DNA from: Luteolibacter luteus
Lineage (GTDB): Bacteria; Verrucomicrobiota; Verrucomicrobiia; Verrucomicrobiales; Akkermansiaceae
DNA length: 64,000 nucleotides
Direction of reading: 5' to 3'
Assembly: GCF_012913485.1 (NCBI RefSeq)
Contig: NZ_CP051774.1
Span: 2,170,001-2,234,000 of the forward strand
Positions 33,991-42,700 of the stretch are shown in pieces (within the stretch, counting starts at the first letter, position 1; every line of letters begins with the position of its first letter). Made by a program: the position numbers and the translations under genes. The notes beneath the pieces are model-generated. The model was not told where the DNA came from. It made no database searches and was given only the letters and a program-made list of their open reading frames with translations.

Positions 33991-36753
33991 ATGAAAGCTC
34001 TCCCTTGCATTCTGCGCGTCCTCTCCGCGCTGGCGGCAATGCTCGCCCTTCCCAGCATGGCCCAAGTAGCGCGTCCCTACCCGGACGCCACGCTGCTGCC
34101 CTCCTCGCAGACCCGACAGGTGAATCTTTCCGCGGCGGGCAATTCCGCCGTAGTCATCGCCCTGCCAAGCTCCACCGCCCTGATCCATGAGCGTGATGCC
34201 GCCACCGGCACGTGGTCCGAGGTCCAGATGCTCAACGGCAACTACACCGCGGTCGCTCTAAATCGCGAGGGCACCCATTTCGCCATCGCGAGGACGGGCC
34301 AGATCGACCTGTATTTCCGATCCGGGCCCGGCACTTGGAGTCTCTACGGCGTGGCCGCGGTCCCTCTCGGCTACGCGGTCAAGAAGCTCGCGCTCGATGG
34401 GGAGCGGCTGGTGGCCCTGGTAGACACCCAGGGCTCGGTCGTTCCCGGCGGCAATCTGGTGCGGATTTACGAATACAACGCCGCGGATTGGGACCTGACA
34501 AAACAGATCACCATCAATGACACCGCGGATCTCGTGCAAGTCGGCCGGGAAAGCGTGGTCTCCGATTTCTCCCTGAGCGGAAGCCGCCTGGCGGTCAGCT
34601 CTGTCACGGAGGGCTGCGTCCGCATCCATGAGCGGGATCTGGGATTACCCGGAAGCTGGAATGTCGCCAAAGAAATCACGGCCACCGGTGCTGGAGTCGA
34701 TTCCCTGGGACTGAGCGTCGCCTTAAACGGATCAAGATTCGCCACCTCCACTCGCAAAGGAGCGAATACCCGGCTGGATGTCTTCAGCCAGAATGCAGGC
34801 GGCGCGAACCAGTGGGGTGCCTCTGGCACGCTCATCACGGTTCCCCTATCGGAGATCGAAACCTTGCAGGCCCAGGTCGACACGACCACCGGCTGGCTCG
34901 GGGTCATGGGGACGCCTTCGATCGGCACACTCAGCACCTTGAACCCTCCGCAGTGCCACGCGTGGATCTTCCGCGGGGTAGGAGGGGGCGCCGAAAACTG
35001 GACGCATGCCGCAGACTTCACGGTGAGGCGACCCGCGCTCTTTGCCGGCCCGGCGATTGGCATGGGCTTCGCTGGAGAGGATTTCCTCTACGGCTTCGGT
35101 CCCCCTCAGACCGCCAATCTTTCCGCGCTATGGCTAGCCTCTGTCCACCGTCGTAGCACCGGCGGCGCCGATGGCTGGCAATTGCAGCAGACCCTGAAGG
35201 GTCCGGAATCGGCGGCGAGGATGGGAAGGTCGATGGCGGTCTCCGGAGGCTTCGTGGCGGTAGGCATGCCGGACGACAGTGCCGCAGGGATCGGAAGTGG
35301 CAGCGTGATGGTATGGTATCGCGTTCCTACGCCCGGCAACTCGGTCTGGATTCCAGTCGGTCGCTTCCAAGCCAATGTTCCCACAGCGGGTGCCAATTTC
35401 GGAAAGAGCGTGGCCGTTATCGAAGGCAGCAGTAGTGAAGATTGGCTGGCGGTCGGCGCGCCCGGAGAAAACTCCAATCGCGGTGCGGTTTATCTTTTCA
35501 GGCTGTTCAACTCGGGCCCAACGACGGCCACCAAGCGGGTGGTCGCCTCTCCCCTCGATTCCGCTGATAACTTCGGAAGCAGTGTTTCCCTATGGAAGAA
35601 CAATCACCTGGCGGTGGGCTCTCCCGGCGATGATGATGCAGGCTCCAACGCAGGCGCGGTCTTCATTTTCGATCAAGGCTTCGGCGGCACCAACAACTGG
35701 GGCCTGCGAAAGAAAATCCCGCGCCCCGCCGGGGAGACACATCCCGGCTTCGGGACCTCGGTCGCCTTCACGGATGACCTGCTCTGCGCGACCCTGCCCG
35801 CGCTGGGTACGGCGACGGGAAAAATTTTCGCCCACGCTCCAAACCAGGGAGGAACCGAGAACTGGGGGCAGGTCTCCTTCAAAACGGCTCCTGCCGGATC
35901 GCCGCCGGGATTTCCCGCCGCACTCGGGGCAAACGCGACGCAGGAAACCGTGGTGGTAGGGGCACCCGGCGATGTTCCCGCCGTACCGGGGAAGGCTTAC
36001 CTTTTCGGACTGGATGCTTCCGGAGCCTGGGAGGACATTGTGCCATTCGGCGGCACGGCCGCGGAAGGCCATGGCTTCGGCACCGCGGTGGCGATCAGTG
36101 GCGCACGAATCGTCATCGGGAATCCTCTGTTCGGCTCTTCCGGAAAGACCTTCTCCTACGACATCCCGGTGCTCTCTTCGCCGCCTGCCTTCACCCTCAT
36201 GTGCACCCGCGAGGGTTCACCGGGGGATGCCGTAGGCAGCGCGGTGGGAGCGATGCCTCTGCTCAGCCTTTCCGCCGCGCCTTGGTCAGACCTCGCTGCA
36301 GCGGACGGGGGTGCGGTGTTTGTCGATCGCGCCGGCGCTTATGAATTGTGGGCCGCCAGCCGGGGCGCCGCCTTCACCCAGTGGCTTCCGGAGGAAGACC
36401 CCGATGGCGACGGCCTGAGCAACCTCGGCGAATTCGGGATGGGCGGAAATCCCCTCTCCGGAAGCAGCCGGCCAGCACTGGTGATGAGCCGGACGACCTT
36501 CACCAACACGAGCACCACCTTCGCCGCCATGCGCTGGGACCGGCCGTCGCTGCCGTATTCCGTGGGCGGACTGAACTACCAGATGCGTCGTAGTTCAGAT
36601 CTCTTGCGCTGGAACAATGCTTCCCCGGACGGAGGCTTGGGCTTGGGTGATCCACCTGGACGTTATTTCCGCATTCTCGGTGGGCGGGGGTTCTTCCGAA
36701 TCGATTTCCAGTATCCTACAAATCCTTCCATCGCGCTCGACGTCGTCGAGTAG
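33991..36753 (+). CDS. secreted FG-GAP-like beta-propeller protein with verrucomicrobial C-terminal module
   Basis: A 920 aa secreted protein. The ATG at 33991 starts a signal peptide (MKALPCILRVLSALAAMLALPSMAQ). The body contains repeated FG-GAP/integrin-type blades: FGKSVAVIEGSSSEDWLAVGAPGENSNRGAVYLF, FGSSVSLWKNNHLAVGSPGDDDAGSNAGAVFIF and HGFGTAVAISGARIVIGNP. Each has the GAPG-like turn and an Asn/Asp calcium loop. Near the C-terminus EEDPDGDGLSNLGEFGMGGNP is a calcium-binding linker, and the end (YQMRRSSDLLRWNN ... GRGFFRIDFQYP) is a module common at the ends of verrucomicrobial secreted proteins. Likely an adhesin or carbohydrate-binding surface protein; no catalytic motif is seen. Confidence 0.82.
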   Translation: MKALPCILRVLSALAAMLALPSMAQVARPYPDATLLPSSQTRQVNLSAAGNSAVVIALPSSTALIHERDAATGTWSEVQMLNGNYTAVALNREGTHFAIARTGQIDLYFRSGPGTWSLYGVAAVPLGYAVKKLALDGERLVALVDTQGSVVPGGNLVRIYEYNAADWDLTKQITINDTADLVQVGRESVVSDFSLSGSRLAVSSVTEGCVRIHERDLGLPGSWNVAKEITATGAGVDSLGLSVALNGSRFATSTRKGANTRLDVFSQNAGGANQWGASGTLITVPLSEIETLQAQVDTTTGWLGVMGTPSIGTLSTLNPPQCHAWIFRGVGGGAENWTHAADFTVRRPALFAGPAIGMGFAGEDFLYGFGPPQTANLSALWLASVHRRSTGGADGWQLQQTLKGPESAARMGRSMAVSGGFVAVGMPDDSAAGIGSGSVMVWYRVPTPGNSVWIPVGRFQANVPTAGANFGKSVAVIEGSSSEDWLAVGAPGENSNRGAVYLFRLFNSGPTTATKRVVASPLDSADNFGSSVSLWKNNHLAVGSPGDDDAGSNAGAVFIFDQGFGGTNNWGLRKKIPRPAGETHPGFGTSVAFTDDLLCATLPALGTATGKIFAHAPNQGGTENWGQVSFKTAPAGSPPGFPAALGANATQETVVVGAPGDVPAVPGKAYLFGLDASGAWEDIVPFGGTAAEGHGFGTAVAISGARIVIGNPLFGSSGKTFSYDIPVLSSPPAFTLMCTREGSPGDAVGSAVGAMPLLSLSAAPWSDLAAADGGAVFVDRAGAYELWAASRGAAFTQWLPEEDPDGDGLSNLGEFGMGGNPLSGSSRPALVMSRTTFTNTSTTFAAMRWDRPSLPYSVGGLNYQMRRSSDLLRWNNASPDGGLGLGDPPGRYFRILGGRGFFRIDFQYPTNPSIALDVVE

Positions 36754-36759
36754 AAGCGG

Positions 36760-37596
36760 TCATTCAGTGAGGCGGATGCCATCATCGCCGATGCTGATCT
36801 TCCGCTTCTTGAAGAGCGCACCGGTCGCCTGCTTGAAGGCTTTCTTACTCACTCCGAGCACCTGGTGAATGGCCTCGGCCGGGCTGGAATCATTCAAGCC
36901 CATGAAGCCTCCACGCTTCTTCAGCTCATCCTCGATGCGGCTTTCGAGGTCGTTGATCTTCGCGCGACCGGGGGGATAGAGGGAAAGGTCCACTTTCCCA
37001 TCGGGCCGGACCTGCACGACGTAGCCCTTGGTCTTTTCCCCGGCACGCAGTCGGCGGAAGACTTCGTTCGCAAAAAGCACGCCACTGTGCCGGCCTTCGA
37101 TGATCGCCTTGTAGCCTAGTTCAGTCTTGCCGTAGAGCATCAGGTCCACCTCCTGGCCTTCCTCATACTTCGGCAGGGTCTTGTTGAGGTACTTGTTCAG
37201 CCGGCGGGTGGCGACGATGCGACCGCTGGCTTCATCCACATGCACATGGACGACGTAGGACTTGCCGACCTCCAAGCGTTCCTTCTGCTCGCGGAATGGC
37301 AGAAGGAGGTCCTTTGGCAGGCCCCAGTCAAGGAAGGCTCCCACGGCGTTGATCGAAAGCACTTCAAGGTAAGCGAATTCGCCGGGCATCACCTTCGGGC
37401 GTTTCATCGTCGCCACAGGACGATCCTCGGAGTCGTGGTAGAGGAAGACATCGACTTCGCCGCCGATATTCCATTTCACCGGCATCTCGCGGCGCGGCAA
37501 CAGCACTTCCCCCAACTCGTCCCCGGCATCGAGGAAGAGTCCGAAGGGTTGTTCGCGCAGGATCGTCAGGGTGGCGCGCTCGCCGATATTCGCCAT
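36760..37596 (-). CDS. cvfB: CvfB-family S1 RNA-binding protein
   Basis: A 278 aa protein of the CvfB/YitL family. The ATG at 37596 gives MANIGERATLTILREQPFGLFLDAG, the family's usual N-terminus. Tandem S1-type OB-folds follow: VLLPRREMP, VLSINAVGAFLDWGLPKDLLLPFREQ, GYKAIIEGRHSGVLFANEVF and VVQVRPDGKVDLSLYPPG. A winged-helix domain with GGFMGLNDSSPAEAIHQVLGVSKKAFKQATGALFKKRKI ends the protein. The family binds RNA and affects virulence-factor expression in Gram-positives; in this lineage the role is unknown. It is convergent with the propeller gene (6-base gap) and divergent from the SGNH gene. Confidence 0.92.
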   Translation of the reverse strand: MANIGERATLTILREQPFGLFLDAGDELGEVLLPRREMPVKWNIGGEVDVFLYHDSEDRPVATMKRPKVMPGEFAYLEVLSINAVGAFLDWGLPKDLLLPFREQKERLEVGKSYVVHVHVDEASGRIVATRRLNKYLNKTLPKYEEGQEVDLMLYGKTELGYKAIIEGRHSGVLFANEVFRRLRAGEKTKGYVVQVRPDGKVDLSLYPPGRAKINDLESRIEDELKKRGGFMGLNDSSPAEAIHQVLGVSKKAFKQATGALFKKRKISIGDDGIRLTE

Positions 37597-37692
37597 GCGG
37601 GAAAGGGTCGGGCAAAAGCGCCGTGACGTCCATGACGATTCCACCGCGATTCCGCGCAGCGCGGCAGGCTGGACTCCCTGCTTCGACACGCT

Positions 37693-39126
37693 ATGAATGC
37701 CGCCATGAAACTCCCCCTTCTCCCTTTGTTTCTGGCCCTGCAGGGGCCTCTGCTAGCCGCCGAGCAGATCGTGACTCTCGGAGACTCCCTGACCTTCGCC
37801 TACGAAGGTGAATTCGGCTTCAAGAAGAACGTCTTGGGCACCGTTTATGGGGACGGGATGCCGAACACGGTCCGGAATTGGATCGAGACGCTTTCTTCTA
37901 CGAACTATAGAAACGCCTATTTCGACCAAGGCGCGCGCAAGAACCTCACGCTTCAGTTCGGACTCGGCTCCATCTTCTTCCGCAATGAGTACAACTGGGC
38001 CATCCCCGGCCTCAAGGTCGATGCCATGCGGCGCTTCGTATTGGGAGAGGCTACCTTCACGGAACTACTGGCGGAAAGCGATGACTTCGAAGCGGTCGTT
38101 ACCGCTTTGGATTTCTCCAATTTCAGCGACGCGACTCATTTCAACCATGCGGAGATGGTGAATCAGATCACCAGCAGTGCGGAGCGCCTGGTGTTTTTCA
38201 TCGGGGGCAATGACGTCCGCGGAATTTACGGGACGGTCTACAACGGCGGTTCGGCCGGCACCTTCGCTGATGACTTTATCAATGACGCAGATGCAATCCT
38301 CGACCGGATCCGCACGCTGAATCCAAACATTCCCATCGTGGTGGTCGCCGTGCCACACATCGGGATCACGCCCGACATCAAGTCCACCTCGCCAACGGAT
38401 CCGGTGAAAACGCCACGCGTGACGGCGCTGCTGGCGGATCTCAATGCGCGTCTGAAGACAGTGGCTGACGAGCATGGTGCGGGATTCGCTGACATCTTCA
38501 CGCCGACGCTTCCGCTGCTGGGTTCCGGCTCCTACGGTATCCATGGCATTCCGTTCAACAACTCGGGGTCCAAAACCGGAGATCTCAACTACATTTGGCT
38601 CAATGGCCAATTGAGCGCGAACTTCCACCCGAACACGAACATGCAGCTCGAGATCGCGAACATCATCGTTCGCGCTTTCAACAATCGCTACGGAAGCGAG
38701 GTCGCCCCGCTCTCTGCGACCGAGATGTTGGTAACAGCGCTGCAGAAAACATCCACGCAGGCCAACATGAACTTCGCTTCCTGGATGACCGGCTTCGGAC
38801 TGACCGGAGGCTTGGAGAATTCCGATGCCGATGGCGACGGCATTCCGGCGGGAGTGGAGTTTGCCACGGGCTTGAATCCGAACATCCAAGATGCCGACCT
38901 GATCCGCACCTCGCTGGTATCGGGAGGCAGCCAGCTGCAACTGGCGTATCCGAAGCGCTTGCCAAGCTCGGCTTTCTTCACGCTGCAGGCAGCCAGCTCG
39001 ACTTCGCTGGTGCCACCCTTCACTCCCGTAGCTTCCACGGCAGGAGCAGACGGCCTCAACCGGGCGACGATTCCGAGCGGAGGCGGCAGGGGCTTCCTGC
39101 GCTTAGAAGCGACGGTCGCCCCTTGA
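37693..39126 (+). CDS. secreted SGNH/GDSL esterase with verrucomicrobial C-terminal module
   Basis: A 477 aa secreted hydrolase. ATG at 37693 or 37705 starts the signal peptide (KLPLLPLFLALQGPLLAAE). SGNH block I is VTLGDSLTFAYEGEF (Ser nucleophile), block III FFIGGNDVRG (oxyanion Asn), and block V LSANFHPN supplies the catalytic His. These blocks support an esterase or lipase acting on an acetylated polysaccharide or lipid. The C-terminal ~110 residues hold DADGDGIPAGVEFATGLNPN and end GGGRGFLRLEATV, the same calcium-linker plus 'GRGF-R' arrangement as in the protein encoded at 33991-36753. The substrate is not predictable. Confidence 0.9.
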   Translation: MNAAMKLPLLPLFLALQGPLLAAEQIVTLGDSLTFAYEGEFGFKKNVLGTVYGDGMPNTVRNWIETLSSTNYRNAYFDQGARKNLTLQFGLGSIFFRNEYNWAIPGLKVDAMRRFVLGEATFTELLAESDDFEAVVTALDFSNFSDATHFNHAEMVNQITSSAERLVFFIGGNDVRGIYGTVYNGGSAGTFADDFINDADAILDRIRTLNPNIPIVVVAVPHIGITPDIKSTSPTDPVKTPRVTALLADLNARLKTVADEHGAGFADIFTPTLPLLGSGSYGIHGIPFNNSGSKTGDLNYIWLNGQLSANFHPNTNMQLEIANIIVRAFNNRYGSEVAPLSATEMLVTALQKTSTQANMNFASWMTGFGLTGGLENSDADGDGIPAGVEFATGLNPNIQDADLIRTSLVSGGSQLQLAYPKRLPSSAFFTLQAASSTSLVPPFTPVASTAGADGLNRATIPSGGGRGFLRLEATVAP

Positions 39127-39132
39127 AGGATA

Positions 39133-39696
39133 TCAGCGCAGCTTGCGCTTCTTCGGATTGCGCTTCTTGCCGCCGAAGACCACTTCTTTGATATCGAAAG
39201 CTTCGGGGTCGTATTCGCCGCGATACCAGCCGATCTGGCCTTGGAGGGCTTCCATGTATTGGAAGACCCCGCCGAAATCTTCGGGCGGACAGGCGCGGGC
39301 TCCATCGATCATGATCGGGCCTTCGAGATCGCTGTCCTCCTTTTTCTCCAGCACCACTTCGTGGATCCAATCTTCCGCGAAGTCGTAGCGATAGAGGAGC
39401 CGCAGGGGCAGGCGCTTCTTGCCGATGAAGTCGGTGAGGGTGACCTTCAGCTCGTCTTGGAACTCGCCGCCGACGGGCACTTGGTCGGCGAGGCCGACCG
39501 GACCGATCACGTCCTTCAAATTCTTGCCGGAGCCGTGACGGAACTCATGCGGATGCTTGTTCTCCCAGCCCATCGCATCCTGGATGGCGTCATTGAGCTG
39601 GAGGAAGTTAAAGGAAGCAGGCACCGAGAACTTCCGCCAGATCTGCGGCGTGATCCGGTAGAGGAAAACTTTGACGGTGATGCGCGGCGAGGACAT
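39133..39696 (-). CDS. plasmid pRiA4b ORF-3 family protein
   Basis: A 187 aa protein of the pRiA4b ORF-3-like (IS1096 TnpR-like passenger) family. Typical features: VKVFLYRITPQIWRKFSVPASFNFLQLNDAIQDAMGW at the N-terminus, HPHEFRHG, the central LLYRYDFAEDWIHEVVLE, and PPEDFGGVFQYMEAL with the preceding GARAC. The C-terminus is a basic tail (KKRNPKKRKL), which may bind nucleic acid. The family is widespread on chromosomes and plasmids; its function is unknown. No transposase or inverted repeats flank it here, so recent mobility is not supported. Confidence 0.9.
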   Translation of the reverse strand: MSSPRITVKVFLYRITPQIWRKFSVPASFNFLQLNDAIQDAMGWENKHPHEFRHGSGKNLKDVIGPVGLADQVPVGGEFQDELKVTLTDFIGKKRLPLRLLYRYDFAEDWIHEVVLEKKEDSDLEGPIMIDGARACPPEDFGGVFQYMEALQGQIGWYRGEYDPEAFDIKEVVFGGKKRNPKKRKLR

Positions 39697-39745
39697 GGCC
39701 GGAGGCTAGGGCCGGACCTCGCCGCGAAGCAAACCGCAAGTTCTC

Positions 39746-42700
39746 TCACTTTCCGCCTGCCCACTTCACGGAATTCGCGAGCAGCTTCCGGAAATCCGGG
39801 AGGCGGTGCGCGGCTTCATCGTGGCCGGGGGCGATGTTCACGATCCGGGACTTCGGATGGGCGGTGATCCAGACGGAGGCGTGCTTCTTGCCGGTCTGGC
39901 CGGAAACGGAGGTCTCGATCAGGGTCTCGACCTTTGCGCCGGGTTCGAAGTTGATCTGGTACAGCTCGTCCCGGATTTTGAACTCCTTCGAGAGACCGGC
40001 GACGACGGGGTGCTGCGGCTTGATCACGGTGAGGCCGAATTCGCCGAGGGGATCATGAGCGCGCGAACCGCCGCCGACGTAGGTAGTGTTGTAGGCCGGC
40101 CAGTCGGGCCAGTTGTACCAAGTGGCCGGGTGCAGCAGCACGAGGCCGCCGCCGCGGGCGACGAAGGCCTCAAAGGCCTTCCGGAAGACTTCGCTCTTCG
40201 CATAGGCGCCATCGTTCGAGCTGAAGAGGAAGACATCGGCATTCGGGAGTTGTGCCGCAGCTTCATCGGGCAGGCTGGTGTAAGCGGTCATGAGGCCACC
40301 GGCTTCCTTCAGGATAGCCTGGTCTTCGCGTTCATACCACTGACCGAAGTCATGAGAGCTACCACCGCCGGCCATCAGCACGCGCAAGGTACCGGCCTGG
40401 GCTTTCTCCGGCAGGCTGGCGGAAGCTTTCTCCGCAGGGCCACCATCGGCTGGCGGCGCGGCCATGGCACCTTCCTTGTTCGGAGACTCCAGGGTGATCG
40501 CGGCAATCATCGGGGCGGCCTGACGATCGGCGCTGGTGATGACCAGCTTCTCGATCACGGCGGAGGGCTTCTTCAGATCGCGCCACAGGTAACGCATCTG
40601 GCCGCGGCGGGTCAGATCGGTCCATGCGGAGCCGGGAACATCCACGCGATTGAAGTGGTCGGCGAAGTCGATGCCATTTCGGAAGACGAGGTCCTCCGTG
40701 CTGCCATCCGCGTAGCGCACGGCGATCTTCACGAGCGGATCGTGATCATTTGCGACCGGGTAACCCCAGCCGGCCACGGCACCGAGAAGGTGGAGGCGTC
40801 CGGCGGCAAGGTTCACCGGGATCTCGACCTGCTTCGGCATGGTCTGGCTGAAGACCTCGGGACCCATGCCACCTTTTAGGACGATCACGTTCTTGCCGCT
40901 GGCGGTGCTGGACGGATCCGGCAGGTGAAAGGGAACGCCACGTTCTTCGATCAGGCCATACTTCTTGATGCTAACCTTATCGACCTCTGCATCCTGCGAG
41001 AGATAGACGCCACGGCTGCCATCGGCAGTCGCCGCGGAACCGAAGGAGACGGTGTGGTAGCGCTGCTCACCGGAGCGGAGGTAGGCGACCAGGTTACGGA
41101 GGGTTTCCGCGCCGAGGCCTTCGAAGCCTTCCGGCATGAGCGACTTCCCGGTGTTCGTCTGGCTGGTGATCTTCGCACGCGGAATCTCGGTTTCACCGGC
41201 GGCGTTCTTCAGGAAAAGGCTGCCTGCGGTTTCACGGCTGATAAAGCCGGAAACGGTCTGGCCATCGGAGGTGGTGACATTCCATACGTGATAGCTCGGC
41301 TCGACCTCGCGATTCGGATCGACGATGTGGCTCAATAGGATCTCGGTACCGTGAACCCCCATGCCTTCAAGCACCGGGCCAATCAGAGCGCCTTCGTCGT
41401 TGAACTTGTGGCAGACGGCACAGGCGGCATAGGCGAGCTTACCGGCTTCGACATTGCCGGGCTTGTTCACTTCCGGCAGGAGGCGGGCGATGATGGCATC
41501 CTTCGCTTCATTCGCACCGCGCAGCTTCGCGAGCAAAGGAGCGGCGTGTTTCTTCACAGTAGCATCCGGGTGATCGGCGAGACGCGGCAAGACGGTGGTG
41601 CCGACGATGGTCAGCGAGACCTCTTCCTTGTCCAAGGCATCGATCAGCGCGATCGCGGAAGCAGGGCGAGTCAGCAGGCCTTCGACCACGCGGGCCTTCT
41701 CTTCCGCAGGAAGCGAGGGAAGTGCGGCAATCAGAATCGCGGGCGCATCCTTCGAGGCATTTGCGGAAAGCACGTCGATCAGCGGGCGGCGAAGGTCCCC
41801 GGGGCTTGCGACGCCTTCCTTCAGGGCCTTCGCGAGATCGGGGGTGAACTGCGGCAAGGCAGCCAGGGATGTCAGCACCACGCCATCTGCGGGAGCGGCG
41901 GCAAGAATCGCGCCGACTGCGGATGGAAGCTTCGCGGCAATCTGGTCCGCAGGCCAGGCACTCACGGCGAGGGGAAGGGCGGCCGCGGCGATGCGAGGCT
42001 GCTTGTTTGCCGAGAGCCGGACAAAGACGGCTTCGAGCTGCGGGCTGCGCGGCAAGTCGCCCTTGCGAAGGGAAGCCAGCGATGAAAGCACGATGTCCGT
42101 GGCACCGCCCTCGGCAGATTCCATTGCACCGATCATGGCAGCGAGCTTCGCGGCATCCGCACGGGAGCCATCGATCAGAAGCGCGATGAGAGGCGAGTGC
42201 TTGGCAGGCTCCGCGGACTTCAAGGCAGCAGCAAGGACCTCGGGGGCATTGTTGCGGGCGAGGCGGGCCACTGCGGCGCGGGTCCAGCGGTCGGTTGACT
42301 TCGCATCGATCTCCACCAAGGCGCTGGCCGGAACCACGGCGTCCTTCGGCAGGGATGCGATCCAGTGAAGCCGCACGCGGGCGTCTTCTTCCTTCTCCAC
42401 GCCGCGGGCGACAGTCGCGATGACATTCGCGGTCACCAGCTTCGGATAAGCTTCGTAAACGCGGGCAGCGGTGATGCGGACGGAGACCGAGTCATCGCCG
42501 AGAGCAGCGATCAATTCTTTCTCAGACAGCAGGCCTGCAGCAGCACGCACCCAGAGCGAATGGATCTTCGCCACGCCCTGTGCATTCTCCAGCTTCACGG
42601 CGGCGGCGCGAACATCACCCTCCTCGATCAGGCGCTGGGCCCGATAGCGGATCTCGCGGTTCGGGTGGCTCAACGCGGCAACGCGGCCTTCAAGGGTGGA

